Counted from the stretch's first letter, positions 22,105 to 36,118 are shown. The stretch is DNA of 64,000 bases from Harmonia axyridis (GCF_914767665.1 NC_059503.1:61336352-61400351), one strand, 5' to 3'. A program made the numbers and translations. Notes: a model not told the origin generated them from the letters alone.

Positions 22105-25100
22105 TTGATCTGTTCACGTAGATCACGAAAGTTTTTATATGAGGGGTCTGCGACGAATAGTTTAGGAGATATAACGATTTTTATAGAGAGATTGAATTTT
22201 TACGGTTTTTTCCAAAAATTTCGACTTCAAATTTCTCCTTAACTATGGGGACTACGGAAAATCGGTAAGCAGAGTTGGTATTGGCAGTTCATGATTATTC
22301 GAATTCCACTCACGAATGACAATATTTGAGTCGAAGAATTTTCTCGAATTTTCTCGAATTTTCCTTACCCCAGACCTTAAAGAATTGTAAAAAATTAAAA
22401 GTTCCTTCTTGGTAATAATATACCTCTTTTTCTATTGATCTGGTCACGTAGATCACGAAAGTTTTTATTTGAGGGGTTTGCGACGAATAGTTTAGGAGAT
22501 ATAACGATTTTTGTAGAGAGATTGAATTTTTACGGTTTTTTCCAAAAATTTCGAATTCAAATTTCTCCTAAACTATGGGGACTACGGAAAATCGGTAAGC
22601 AGAGTTGGTATTGGCAGTTCATGGTTATTCGAATCCCACTCTCGCCTGACAATATTTGAGTCGAAAAATTTTCTCGAATTTTCTCGAATTTTCCTTACCC
22701 CGGACCTTAAAAAATTGTAAAAAATTAAAAGTTCCTTCTTGGTAATAATATACTTTTTTTTCTATTGATCTGGTCATGTAGATCACGAAAGTTTTTATTT
22801 AAGGAGTCTGCGACGAATAGTTTAGGAGATATAACGATTTTTATAGAGATTGAATTTTCTCGAATTTTCCTTACCCCGGACCTTGAAAAATTGTAAAAAA
22901 TTAAAAGATCTTTCTTGGTAATAAAATACCTCTTTTTCTATTGATCTGTTCACGTAGATCACGAAAGTTTTTATTTGAGGAGTCTGCGACGAATAGTTTA
23001 GGAGATATAACGATTTTTATAGAGAGATTGAATTTTCTCGAATTTTCCTTACCCCGGACCTTGAAAAATTGTAAAAAATTAAAAGTTCCTTCTTGGTAAT
23101 AATATACCTCTTTTTCTATTGATCTGGTCATGTAGATCACGAAAGTTTTTATTTGAGGAGTCTGCGACGAATAGTTTAGGAGATATAACGATTTTTATAG
23201 AGAGATTGAATTTTCTCGAATTTTCCTTACCCCGGACCTTGAAAAATTGTAAAAAATTAAAAGATCTTTCTTGGTGATAAAATACCTCTTTTTCTATTGA
23301 TCTGTTCACGTAGATCACGAAAGTTTTTATTTGAGGGGTCTGCGACGAATAGTTTAGGAGATATAACGATTTTTGTAGAGAGATTGAATTTTCTCGAATT
23401 TTCCTTACCCCGGACCTTAAAAAATTGTAAAAAATTAAAAGTTCCTTCTTGGTAATAATATACCTCTTTTTCTATTGATCTGGTCATGTAGATCACGAAA
23501 GTTTTTATTTGAGGGGTCTGCGACGAATAGTTTAGGAGATATAACGATTTTTATAGAGATTGAATTTTCTCGAATTTTCCTTACCCCGGATTTTGAAAAA
23601 TTGTAAAAAATTAAAAGATCTTTCTTGGTAATAAAATACCTCTTTTTCTATTGATCTGTTCACGTAGATCACGAAAGTTTTTATTTGAGGGGTCTGCGAC
23701 GAATAGTTTAGGAGATATAACGATTTTTGTAGAGAGATTGAATTTTCTCGAATTTTCCTAACCCCGGACCTTAAAAAATTGTAAAAAATTAAAAGTTCCT
23801 TCTTGGTAATAATATACCTCTTTTTCTATTGATCTGGTCATGTAGATCACGAAAGTTTTTATTTGAGGAGTCTGCGACGAATTGTTTAGGAGATATAACG
23901 ATTTTTATAGAGAGATTGAATTTTCTCGAATTTTCCTTACCCCGGACCTTGAAAAATTGTAAAAAATTAAAAGATCTTTCTTGGTAATAAAATACCTCTT
24001 TTTCTATTGATCTGGTCATGTAGATCACGGAAGTTTTTATATGAGGGGTCTGCGACGAATAGTTTAGGAGATATAACGATTTTTATAGAGAGATTGAATT
24101 TTCTCGAATTTTCCTTACCCCGGACCTTGAAAAATTGTAAAAAATTAAAAGATCTTTCTTGGTAATGAAATACCTCTTTTTCTATTGATCTGTTTACGTA
24201 GATCACGAAAGTTTTTATTTGAGGGGTCTGCGACGAATAGTTTAGGAGATATAACGATTTTTGTAGAGAGATTGAATTTTCTCGAATTTTCCTTACCGCG
24301 GACCTTAAAAAATTGTGAAAAATTAAAAGTTCCTTCTTGGTAATAATATACCTCTTTTTCTATTGATCTGGTCATGTAGATCACGAAAGTTTTTATTTGA
24401 GGAGTCTGCGACGAATAGTTTAGGAGATATAACGATTTTTATAGAGAGATTGAATTTTCTCGAATTTTCCTTACCCCAGACCTTGAAAAATTGTAAAAAA
24501 TTAAAAGTTCCTTCTTGGTAATAATATACCTCTTTTTCTATTGATCTGGTCATGTAGATCACGAAAGTTTTTATTTGAGGAGTCTGCGACGAATAGTTTA
24601 GGAGATATAACGATTTTTATAGAGATTGAATTTTCTCGAATTTTCCTTACCCCGGACCTTGAAAAATTGTAAAAAATTAAAAGATCTCTCTTGGTAATAA
24701 AATACCTCTTTTTCTATTGATCTGTTCACGTAGATCACGAAAGTTTTTATTTGAGGGGTCTGCGACGAATAGTTTAGGAGATATAACAATTTTTGTAGAG
24801 AGATTGAATTTTCTCGAATTTTCCTTACCCCGGACCTTGAAAAATTGTAAAAAATTAAAAGATCTTTTTTGGTAATAAAATACCTTTTTTTCTATTGATC
24901 TGTTCACGTAGATCACGAAAGTTTTTATTTGAGGGGTCTGCGACGAATAGTTTAGGAGATATAACGATTTTTGTAGAGAGATTGAATTTTCTCGAATTTT
25001 CCTTACCCCGGACCTTAAAAAATTGTAAAAAATTAAAAGTTCCTTCTTGGTAATAATATACCTCTTTTTCTATTGATCTGGTCATGTAGATCACGAAAGT

Positions 25101-25606
25101 TTTTATTTGAGGAATCTGCGACGAATAGTTCAGGAGATATAACGATTTTTATAGAGAGATTGAATTTTCTCGAATTTTCCTTACCCCGGACCTTGAAAAA
25201 TTGTAAAAAATTAAAAGATCTTTTTTGGTAATAAAATACCCCTTTTTCTATTGATCTGGTCATGTAGATCACGAAAGTTTTTATATGAGGGGTCTGCGAC
25301 GAATAGTTTAGGAGATATAACGATTTTTATAGAGAGATTGAATTTTCTCGAATTTTCCTTACCCCGGACCTTGAAAAATTGTAAAAAATTAAAAGATCTT
25401 TCTTGGTAATAAAATACCTCTTTTTCTATTGATCTGTTCACGTAGATCACGAAAGTTTTTATTTGAGGGGTCTGCGACGAATAGTTTAGGAGATATAACG
25501 ATTTTTGTAGAGAGATTGAATTTTCTCGAATTTTCCTTACCCCGGACCTTAAAAAATTGTAAAAAATTAAAAGTTCCTTCTTGGTGATAATATACCTCTT
25601 TTTCTA
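22105..25606 (+). repeat. Module 12: A-B + 16 shorts
   Basis: A at 22105 has CTCCTTAACTATG, which damages the right arm of the inverted repeat. B is at 22435, and CCCAGACCTTAAAGAATTG lies between them. Of 16 shorts, those at 22765, 23475 and 24541 are 176 bp. The border between the two 5,762 bp copies lies inside this module, near 23898. Confidence 0.9.
22435..22764 (+). repeat. Representative long monomer, type B (330 bp)
   Basis: Type B starts GGTCACG and TTTGAGGGGTTTGCG (TTTGC replaces TCTGC). Inside the extra segment it has TTTCGAATTCAAATTT, CATGGTTATTCGAATCCC, ACTCTCGCCTGAC and GTCGAAAAA. It normally follows type A directly and is itself followed by a short monomer, often the 176 bp Sa form. 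Confidence 0.93.
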
Positions 25607-27866
25607 TTGATCTGTTCACGTAGATCACGAAAGTTTTTATATGAGGGGTCTGCGACGAATAGTTTAGGAGATATAACGATTTTTATAGACAGATTGAATT
25701 TTTACGGTTTTTTCCAAAAATTTCGACTTCAAATTTCTCCTAAACTATGGGGACTACGGAAAATCGGTAAGCAGAGTTGGTATTGGCAGTTCATGATTAT
25801 TCGAATTCCACTCACGAATGACAATATTTGAGTCGAAGAATTTTCTCGAATTTTCTCGAATTTTCCTTACTTCGGACCTTAAAAAATTGTAAAAAATTAA
25901 AAGTTCCTTCTTGGTAATAATATACCTCTTTTTCTATTGATCTGGTCACGTAGATCACGAAAGTTTTTATTTGAGGGGTTTGCGACGAATAGTTTAGGAG
26001 ATATAACGATTTTTGTAGAGATATTGAATTTTTACGGTTTTTTCCGAAAATTTCGAATTCAAATTTCTCCTAAACTATGGGGACTACGGAAAATCGGTAA
26101 GCAGAGTTGGTATTGGCAGTTCATGGTTATTCGAATCCCACTCTCGCCTGACAATATTTGAGTCGAAAAATTTTCTCGAATTTTCTCGAATTTTCCTTAC
26201 CCCGGACCTTAAAAAATTGTAAAAAATTAAAAGTTCCTTCTTGGTAATAATATACCTCTTTTTCTATTGATCTGGTCATGTAGATCACGAAAGTTTTTAT
26301 TTGAGGAGTCTGCGACGAATAGTTTAGGAGATATAACGATTTTTATAGAGATTGAATTTTCTCGAATTTTCCTTACCCCGGACCTTGAAAAATTGTAAAA
26401 AATTAAAAGATCTTTCTTGGTAATGAAATACCTCTTTTTCTATTGATCTGTTCACGTAGATCACGAAAGTTTTTATTTGAGGGGTCTGCGACGAATAGTT
26501 TAGGAGATATAACGATTTTTGTAGAGAGATTGAATTTTCTCGAATTTTCCTTACCCCGGACCTTAAAAAATTGTAAAAAATTAAAAGTTCCTTCTTGGTA
26601 ATAATATACCTCTTTTTCTATTGATCTGGTCATGTAGATCACGAAAGTTTTTATTTGAGGAGTCTGCGACGAATTGTTTAGGAGATATAACGATTTTTAT
26701 AGAGAGATTGAATTTTCTCGAATTTTCCTTATCCCGGACCTTGAAAAATTGTAAAAAATTAAAAGATCTTTCTTGGTAATAAAATACCTCTTTTTCTATT
26801 GATCTGGTCATGTAGATCACGAAAGTTTTTATATGAGGGGTCTGCGACGAATAGTTTAGGAGATATAACGATTTTTATAGAGAGATTGAATTTTCTCGCA
26901 TTTTCCTTACCCCGGACCTTGAAAAATTGTAAAAAATTAAAAGATCTTTCTTGGTAATAAAATACCTCTTTTTCTATTGATCTGTTCACGTAGATCACGA
27001 AAGTTTTTATTTGAGGGGTCTGCGACGAATAGTTTAGGAGATATAACGATTTTTGTAGAGAGATTGAATTTTCTCGAATTTTCCTTACCCCGGACCTCAA
27101 AAAATTGTAAAAAATTAAAAGTTCCTTCTTGGTAATAATATACCTCTTTTTCTATTGATCTGGTCATGTAGATCACGAAAGTTTTTATTTGAGGAGTCTG
27201 CGACGAATAGTTTAGGAGATATAACGATTTTTATAGAGAGATCGAATTTTCTCGAATTTTCCTTACCCCGGACCTTGAAAAATTGTAAAAAATTGAAAGA
27301 TCTTTCTTGGTAATAAAATACCTCTTTTTCTATTGATCTGTTCACGTAGATCACGAAAGTTTTTATTTGAGGGGTCTGCGACGAATAGTTTAGGAGATAT
27401 AACGAATTTTGTAGAGAGATTGAATTTTCTCGAATTTTCCTTACCCCGGACCTTGAAAAATTGTAAAAAATTGAAAGATCTTTCTTGGTAATAAAATACC
27501 CCTTTTTCTATTGATCTGGTCATGTAGATCACGAAAGTTTTTATATGAGGGGTCTGCGACGAATAGTTTAGGAGATATAACGATTTTTGTAGAGAGATTG
27601 AATTTTCTCGAATTTTCCTTACCCCGGACCTTGAAAAATTGTAAAAAATTAAAAGATCTTTCTTGGTAATAAAATACCTCTTTTTCTATTGATCTGTTCA
27701 CGTAGATCACGAAAGTTTTTATTTGAGGGGTCTGCGACGAACAGTTTAGGAGATATAACGATTTTTGTAGAGAGATTGAATTTTCTCGAATTTTCCTTAC
27801 CCCGGACCTTAAAAAATTGTAAAAAATTAAAAGTTCCTTCTTGGTGATAATATACCTCTTTTTCTA
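25607..27866 (+). repeat. Module 13: copy of module 11
   Basis: A at 25607, B at 25937 and nine shorts from 26267. It carries every private mark of module 11 (GACAG, GATATTG, CCGAAAA, TTACTTCGG, CTCGCATTTTCC, GACGAACAG) at +5,762 bp. I saw no difference from module 11 at the points compared. Confidence 0.92.
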
Positions 27867-30800
27867 TTGATCTGTTCACGTAGATCACGAAAGTTTTTAT
27901 ATGAGGGGTCTGCGACGAATAGTTTAGGAGATATAACGATTTTTATAGAGAGATTGAATTTTTACGGTTTTTTCCAAAAATTTCGACTTCAAATTTCTCC
28001 TTAACTATGGGGACTACGGAAAATCGGTAAGCAGAGTTGGTATTGGCAGTTCATGATTATTCGAATTCCACTCACGAATGACAATATTTGAGTCGAAGAA
28101 TTTTCTCGAATTTTCTCGAATTTTCCTTACCCCAGACCTTAAAGAATTGTAAAAAATTAAAAGTTCCTTCTTGGTAATAATATACCTCTTTTTCTATTGA
28201 TCTGGTCACGTAGATCACGAAAGTTTTTATTTGAGGGGTTTGCGACGAATAGTTTAGGAGATATAACGATTTTTGTAGAGAGATTGAATTTTTACGGTTT
28301 TTTCCAAAAATTTCGAATTCAAATTTCTCCTAAACTATGGGGACTACGGAAAATCGGTAAGCAGAGTTGGTATTGGCAGTTCATGGTTATTCGAATCCCA
28401 CTCTCGCCTGACAATATTTGAGTCGAAAAATTTTCTCGAATTTTCTCGAATTTTCCTTACCCCGGACCTTAAAAAATTGTAAAAAATTAAAAGTTCCTTC
28501 TTGGTAATAATATACTTTTTTTTCTATTGATCTGGTCATGTAGATCACGAAAGTTTTTATTTAAGGAGTCTGCGACGAATAGTTTAGGAGATATAACGAT
28601 TTTTATAGAGATTGAATTTTCTCGAATTTTCCTTACCCCGGACCTTGAAAAATTGTAAAAAATTAAAAGATCTTTCTTGGTAATAAAATACCTCTTTTTC
28701 TATTGATCTGTTCACGTAGATCACGAAAGTTTTTATTTGAGGAGTCTGCGACGAATAGTTTAGGAGATATAACGATTTTTATAGAGAGATTGAATTTTCT
28801 CGAATTTTCCTTACCCCGGACCTTGAAAAATTGTAAAAAATTAAAAGTTCCTTCTTGGTAATAATATACCTCTTTTTCTATTGATCTGGTCATGTAGATC
28901 ACGAAAGTTTTTATTTGAGGAGTCTGCGACGAATAGTTTAGGAGATATAACGATTTTTATAGAGAGATTGAATTTTCTCGAATTTTCCTTACCCCGGACC
29001 TTGAAAAATTGTAAAAAATTAAAAGATCTTTCTTGGTGATAAAATACCTCTTTTTCTATTGATCTGTTCACGTAGATCACGAAAGTTTTTATTTGAGGGG
29101 TCTGCGACGAATAGTTTAGGAGATATAACGATTTTTGTAGAGAGATTGAATTTTCTCGAATTTTCCTTACCCCGGACCTTAAAAAATTGTAAAAAATTAA
29201 AAGTTCCTTCTTGGTAATAATATACCTCTTTTTCTATTGATCTGGTCATGTAGATCACGAAAGTTTTTATTTGAGGGGTCTGCGACGAATAGTTTAGGAG
29301 ATATAACGATTTTTATAGAGATTGAATTTTCTCGAATTTTCCTTACCCCGGATTTTGAAAAATTGTAAAAAATTAAAAGATCTTTCTTGGTAATAAAATA
29401 CCTCTTTTTCTATTGATCTGTTCACGTAGATCACGAAAGTTTTTATTTGAGGGGTCTGCGACGAATAGTTTAGGAGATATAACGATTTTTGTAGAGAGAT
29501 TGAATTTTCTCGAATTTTCCTAACCCCGGACCTTAAAAAATTGTAAAAAATTAAAAGTTCCTTCTTGGTAATAATATACCTCTTTTTCTATTGATCTGGT
29601 CATGTAGATCACGAAAGTTTTTATTTGAGGAGTCTGCGACGAATTGTTTAGGAGATATAACGATTTTTATAGAGAGATTGAATTTTCTCGAATTTTCCTT
29701 ACCCCGGACCTTGAAAAATTGTAAAAAATTAAAAGATCTTTCTTGGTAATAAAATACCTCTTTTTCTATTGATCTGGTCATGTAGATCACGAAAGTTTCA
29801 ATATGAGGGGTCTGCGACGAATAGTTTAGGAGATATAACGATTTTTATAGAGAGATTGAATTTTCTCGAATTTTCCTTACCCCGGACCTTGAAAAATTGT
29901 AAAAAATTAAAAGATCTTTCTTGGTAATAAAATACCTCTTTTTCTATTGATCTGTTCACGTAGATCACGAAAGTTTTTATTTGAGGGGTCTGCGACGAAT
30001 AGTTTAGGAGATATAACGATTTTTGTAGAGAGATTGAATTTTCTCGAATTTTCCTTACCCCGGACCTTAAAAAATTGTAAAAAATTAAAAGTTCCTTCTT
30101 GGTAATAATATACCTCTTTTTCTATTGATCTGGTCATGTAGATCACGAAAGTTTTTATTTGAGGAGTCTGCGACGAATAGTTTAGGAGATATAACGATTT
30201 TTATAGAGAGATTGAATTTTCTCGAATTTTCCTTACCCCGGACCTTGAAAAATTGTAAAAAATTAAAAGATCTTTCTTGGTAATAAAAAACCTCTTTTTC
30301 TATTGATCTGGTCATGTAGATCACGAAAGTTTTTATATGAGGGGTCTGCGACGAATAGTTTAGGAGATATAACGATTTTTATAGAGAGATTGAATTTTCT
30401 CGAATTTTCCTTACCCCGAACCTTGAAAAATTGTAAAAAATTAAAAGATCTTTCTTAGTAATAAAATACCTCTTTTTCTATTGATCTGTTCACGTAGATC
30501 ACGAAAGTTTTTATTTGAGGGGTCTGCGACGAAAAGTTTAGGAGATATAACGATTTTTGTAGAGAGATTGAATTTTCTCGAATTTTCCTTACCCCGGACC
30601 TTAAAAAATTGTAAAAAATTAAAAGTTCCTTCTTGGTAATAATATACCTCTTTTTCTATTGATCTGGTCATGTAGATCACGAAAGTTTTTATTTGAGGAG
30701 TCTGCGACGAATAGTTTAGGAGATATAACGATTTTTATAGAGAGATTGAATTTTCTCGAATTTTCCTTACCCCGGACCTTAAAAAATTGTAAAAAATTAA

Positions 30801-31192
30801 AAGATCTTTCTTGGTAATAAAATACCCCTTTTTCTATTGATCTGGTCATGTAGATCACGAAAGTTTTTATATGAGGGGTCTGCGACGAATAGTTTAGGAG
30901 ATATAACGATTTTTATAGAGAGATTGAATTTTCTCGAATTTTCCTTACCCCGGACCTTGAAAAATTGTAAAAAATTAAAAGATCTTTCTTGGTAATAAAA
31001 TACCTCTTTTTCTATTGATCTGTTCACGTAGATCACGAAAGTTTTTATTTGAGGGGTCTGCGACGAATAGTTTAGGAGATATAACGATTTTTGTAGAGAG
31101 ATTGAATTTTCTCGAATTTTCCTTACCCCGGACCTTAAAAAATTGTAAAAAATTAAAAGTTCCTTCTTGGTGATAATATACCTCTTTTTCTA
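27867..31192 (+). repeat. Module 14: A-B + 15 shorts
   Basis: A at 27867 (CTCCTTAACTATG) and B at 28197 repeat module 12. Shorts follow from 28527, with 176 bp copies at 28527 and 29237. Identity with module 12 ends near 29791, where this copy reads GAAAGTTTCAATATGAGG against GGAAGTTTTTATATGAGG. The remaining shorts are ordinary Sa, Sb and Sc copies. Confidence 0.9.
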
Positions 31193-32898
31193 TTGATCTG
31201 TTCACGTAGATCACGAAAGTTTTTATATGAGGGGTCTGCGACGAATAGTTTAGGAGATATAACGATTTTTATAGAGAGATTGAATTTTTACGGTTTTTTC
31301 CAAAAATTTCGACTTCAAATTTCTCCTAAACTATGGGGACTACGGAAAATCGGTGAGCAGAGTTGGTATTGGCAGTTCATGATTATTCGAATTCCACTCA
31401 CGAATGACAATATTTGAGTCGAAGAATTTTCTCGAATTTTCCTTACCCCGGACCTTAAAAAATTGTAAAAAATTTAAAGTTCCTTCTTGGTAATAATATA
31501 CCTCTTTTTCTATTGATCTGGTCACGTAGATCACGAAAGTTTTTATTTGAGGGGTTTGCGATGAATAGTTTAGGAGATATAACGATTTTTGTAGAGAGAT
31601 TGAATTTTTACGGTTTTTTCCAAAAATTTCGAATTCAAATTTCTCCTAAACTATGGGGACTACGGAAAATCGGTAAGCAGAGTTGGTATTGGCAGTTCAT
31701 GGTTATTCGAATCCCACTCTCGCCTGACAATATTCGAGTCGAAAAATTTTCTCGAATTTTCCTTACCCCGGACCTTAAAAAATTGTAAAAAATTAAAAGT
31801 TCCTTCTTGGTAATAATATACCTCTTTTTCTATTGATCTGGTCATGTAGATCACGAAAGTTTTTATTTGAGGAGTCTGCGACGAATAGTTTAGGAGATAT
31901 AACGATTTTTATAGAGATTGAATTTTCTCGAATTTTCCTTTCCCCGGACCTTGAAAAATTGTAAAAAATTAAAAGATCTTTCTTGGTAATAAAATACCTC
32001 TTTTTCTATTGATCTGTTCACGTAGATCACGAAAGTTTTTATTTGAGGAGTCTGCGACGAATAGTTTAGGAGATATAACGATTTTTATAGAGAGATTGAA
32101 TTTTCTCGAATTTTCCTTACCCCGGACCTTGAAAAATTGTAAAAAATTAAAAGTTCCTTCTTGGTAATAATATACCTCTTTTTCTATTGATCTGGTCATG
32201 TAGATCACGAAAGTTTTTATTTGAGGAGTCTGCGACGAATAGTTTAGGAGATATAACGATTTTTATAGAGAGATTGAATTTTCTCGAATTTTCCTTACCC
32301 CGGACCTTGAAAAATTGTAAAAAATTAAAAGATCTTTCTTGGTAATAAAATACCTCTTTTTCTATTGATCTGTTCACGTAGATCACGAAACATTTTATTT
32401 GAGGGGTCTGCGACGAATAGTTTAGGAGATATAACGATTTTTGTAGAGAGATTGAATTTTCTCGAATTTTCCTTACCCCGGACCTTGAAAAATTGTAAAA
32501 AATTAAAAGTTCCTTCTTGGTAATAATATACCTCTTTTTCTATTGATCTGGTCGTGTAGATCACGAAAGTTTTTATTTGAGGGGTCTGCGACGGATAGTT
32601 TAGGAGATATAACGATTTTTGTAGAGAGATTGAATTTTCTCGAATTTTCCTTACCCCGGACCTTAAAAAATTGTAAAAAATTAAAAGTTCCTTCTTGGTA
32701 ATAATATACCTCTTTTTCTATTGATCTGGTCATGTAGATCACGAAAGTTTTTATTTGAGGAGTCTGCGACGAATAGTTTAGGAGATATAACGATTTTTAT
32801 AGAGAGATTGAATTTTCTCGAATTTTCCTTACCCCGGACCTTGAAAAATTGTAAAAAATTAAAAGATCTTTCTTGGTAATAAAATACCTCTTTTTCTA
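31193..32898 (+). repeat. Module 15: A-B (both 320 bp) + 6 shorts
   Basis: The only A-B pair here in which both longs have a single decamer (31193 and 31513, 320 bp each). A has CGGTGAGCAG; B has GCGATGAATAG and ATATTCGAGTCG. Six shorts from 31833 (176 bp) follow. The short at 32365 has GAAACATTTTATTTG, and 32543 has the GGTCGTG/GACGG marker. Confidence 0.9.
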
Positions 32899-35800
32899 TT
32901 GATCTGTTCACGTAGATCACGAAAGTTTTTATATGAGGGGTCTGCGACGAATAGTTTAGGAGATATAACGATTTTTATAGAGAGATTGAATTTTTACGGT
33001 TTTTTCCAAAAATTTCGACTTCAAATTTTTCCTAAACTATGGGGACTACGGAAAATCGGTAAGCAGAGTTGGTATTGGCAGTTCATGATTATTCGAATTC
33101 CACTCACGAATGACAATATTTGAGTCGAAGAATTTTCTCGAATTTTCTCGAATTTTCCTTACCCCGGACCTTAAAAAATTGTAAAAAATTAAAAGTTCCT
33201 TCTTGGTAATAATATACCTCTTTTTCTATTGATCTGGTCACGTAGATCACGAAAGTTTTTATTTGAGGGGTTTGCGACGAATAGTTTAGGAGATATAACG
33301 ATTTTTGTAGAGAGATTGAATTTTTACGGTTTTTTCCAAAAATTTCGAATTCAAATTTCTCCTAAACTATGGGGACTACGGAAAATCGGTAAGCAGAGTT
33401 GGTATTGGCAGTTCATGGTTATTCGAATCCCACTCTCGCCTGACAATATTTGAGTCGAAAAATTTTCTCGAATTTTCTCGAATTTTCTTTACCCCGGACC
33501 TTAAAAAATTGTAAAAAATTAAAAGTTCCTTCTTGGTAATAATATACCTCTTTTTCTATTGATCTGGTCATGTAGATCACGAAAGTTTTTATTTGAGGAG
33601 TCTGCGACGAATAGTTTAGGAGATATAACGATATTTGTAGAGAGATTGAATTTTCTCGGATTTTCCTTACCCCGGACCTTAAAAAATTGTAAAAAATTAA
33701 AAGATCTTTCTTGGTAATAAAATACCTCTTCTTCTATTGATCTGGTCATGTAGATCACGAAAGTTTTTATATGAGGGGTCAGCGACGAATAGTTTAGGAG
33801 ATATAACGATTTTTATAGTGAGATTGAATTTTCTCGAGTTTTCCTTACCCCGGACCTTGAAAAATTGTAAAAAATTAAAAGATCTTTCTTGGTAATAAAA
33901 TACCCCTTTTTCTATTGATCTGTTCACGTAGATCACGAAAGTTTTTATTTGAGGGGTCTGCGACGAATAGTTTAGGAGATATAACGATTTTTGTAGAGAG
34001 ATTGAATTTTCTCGAATTTTCCTTACCCCGGACCTTAAAAAATTGTGAAAAATTAAAAGTTCCTTCTTGGTAATAATATACCTCTTTTTCTATTGATCTG
34101 GTCATGTAGATCACGAAAGTTTTTATTTGAGGAGTCTGCGACGAATAGTTTAGGAGATATAACGATTTTTATAGAGAGATTGAATTTTCTCGAATTTTCC
34201 TTACCCCGGACCTTGAAAAATTGTAAAAAATTAAAAGATCTTTCTTGGTAATAAAATACCTCTTTTTCTATTGATCTGTTCACGTAGATCACGAAACATT
34301 TTATTTGAGGGGTCTGCGACGAATAGTTTAGGAGATATAACGATTTTTGTAGAGAGATTGAATTTTCTCGAATTTTCCTTACCCCGGACCTTGAAAAATT
34401 GTAAAAAATTAAAAGTTCCTTCTTGGTAATAATATACCTCTTTTTCTATTGATCTGGTCGTGTAGATCACGAAAGTTTTTATTTGAGGGGTCTGCGACGG
34501 ATAGTTTAGGAGATATAACGATTTTTGTAGAGAGATTGAATTTTCTCGAATTTTCCTTACCCCGGACCTTAAAAAATTGTAAAAAATTAAAAGTTCCTTC
34601 TTGGTAATAATATACCTCTTTTTCTATTGATCTGGTCATGTAGATCACGAAAGTTTTTATTTGAGGAGTCTGCGACGAATAGTTTAGGAGATATAACGAT
34701 TTTTATAGAGAGATTGAATTTTCTCGAATTTTCCTTACCCCGGACCTTGAAAAATTGTAAAAAATTAAAAGATCTTTCTTGGTAATAAAATACCTCTTTT
34801 TCTATTGATCTGTTCACGTAGATCACGAAAGTTTTTATATGAGGGGTCTGCGACGAATAGTTTAGGAGATATAACGATTTTTATAGAGAGATTGAATTTT
34901 TACGGTTTTTTCCAAAAATTTCGACTTCAAATTTTTCCTAAACTATGGGGACTACGGAAAATCGGTAAGCAGAGTTGGTATTGGCAGTTCATGATTATTC
35001 GAATTCCACTCACGAATGACAATATTTGAGTCGAAGAATTTTCTCGAATTTTCTCGAATTTTCCTTACCCCGGACCTTAAAAAATTGTAAAAAATTAAAA
35101 GTTCCTTCTTGGTAATAATATACCTCTTTTTCTATTGATCTGGTCACGTAGATCACGAAAGTTTTTATTTGAGGGGTTTGCGACGAATAGTTTAGGAGAT
35201 ATAACGATTTTTGTAGAGAGATTGAATTTTTACGGTTTTTTCCAAAAATTTCGAATTCAAATTTCTCCTAAACTATGGGGACTACGGAAAATCGGTAAGC
35301 AGAGTTGGTATTGGCAGTTCATGGTTATTCGAATCCCACTCTCGCCTGACAATATTTAAGTCGAAAAATTTTCTCGAATTTTCTCGAATTTTCTTTACCC
35401 CGGACCTTAAAAAATTGTAAAAAATTAAAAGTTCCTTCTTGGTAATAATATACCTCTTTTTCTATTGATCTGGTCATGTAGATCACGAAAGTTTTTATTT
35501 GAGGAGTCTGCGACGAATAGTTTAGGAGATATAACGATTTTTGTAGAGAGATTGAATTTTCTCGGATTTTCCTTACCCCGGACCTTAAAAAATTGTAAAA
35601 AATTAAAAGATCTTTCTTGGTAATAAAATACCTCTTCTTCTATTGATCTGGTCATGTAGATCACGAAAGTTTTTATATGAGGGGTCTGCGACGAATAGTT
35701 TAGGAGATATAACGATTTTTATAGTGAGATTGAATTTTCTCGAGTTTTCCTTACCCCGGACCTTGAAAAATTGTAAAAAATTAAAAGATCTTTCTTGGTA

Positions 35801-36118
35801 ATAAAATACCCCTTTTTCTATTGATCTGTTCACGTAGATCACGAAAGTTTTTATTTGAGGGGTCTGCGACGAATAGTTTAGGAGATATAACGATTTTTGT
35901 AGAGAGATTGAATTTTCTCGAATTTTCCTTACCCCGGACCTTAAAAAATTGTGAAAAATTAAAAGTTCCTTCTTGGTAATAATATACCTCTTTTTCTATT
36001 GATCTGGTCATGTAGATCACGAAAGTTTTTATTTGAGGAGTCTGCGACGAATAGTTTAGGAGATATAACGATTTTTATAGAGAGATTGAATTTTCTCGAA
36101 TTTTCCTTACCCCGGACC
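32146..36118 (+). repeat. 1,906 bp tandem duplication
   Basis: 32146-34212 matches 34052-36118 at offset 1,906 bp (A, B and seven shorts). I noticed three base differences: 33633 A/35539 T, 33781 A/35687 T and 33452 G/35358 A. Shared rare marks are GAAACATTTTATTTG, GGTCGTG/GACGGATAG, CTCGGATTTTCC and CTCGAGTTTTCC. Confidence 0.9.
32899..34804 (+). repeat. Module 16: A-B + 7 shorts (1,906 bp)
   Basis: A 32899 and B 33229, then Sa 33559, Sb 33737, Sc 33915, Sa 34093, Sc 34271, the GGTCGTG-marked copy 34449 and Sa 34627. 33559-33914 is the CTTCTTCTATTG/TATAGTGAG dimer of module 9. The short at 34271 repeats the GAAACATTTTATTTG variant of 32365 exactly 1,906 bp later. Confidence 0.9.

Larger units (their letters stand above)
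18136..29791 (+). repeat. 5,762 bp tandem duplication, near identical
   Basis: 18136-24029 matches 23898-29791 at a constant offset of 5,762 bp (25 shorts including four of 176 bp, plus four longs). More than a dozen rare private variants recur at the same offset, among them TTACCGCGG, ATAACAATTTT, TTACTTCGG, CTCGCATTTTCC, GACGAACAG, CCGGATTTTG and TTTAAGGAG. I noticed no mismatch by eye. Divergence begins at ATATGACG/ATATAACG on the left and CACGGAAG/CACGAAAG on the right. Confidence 0.92.
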
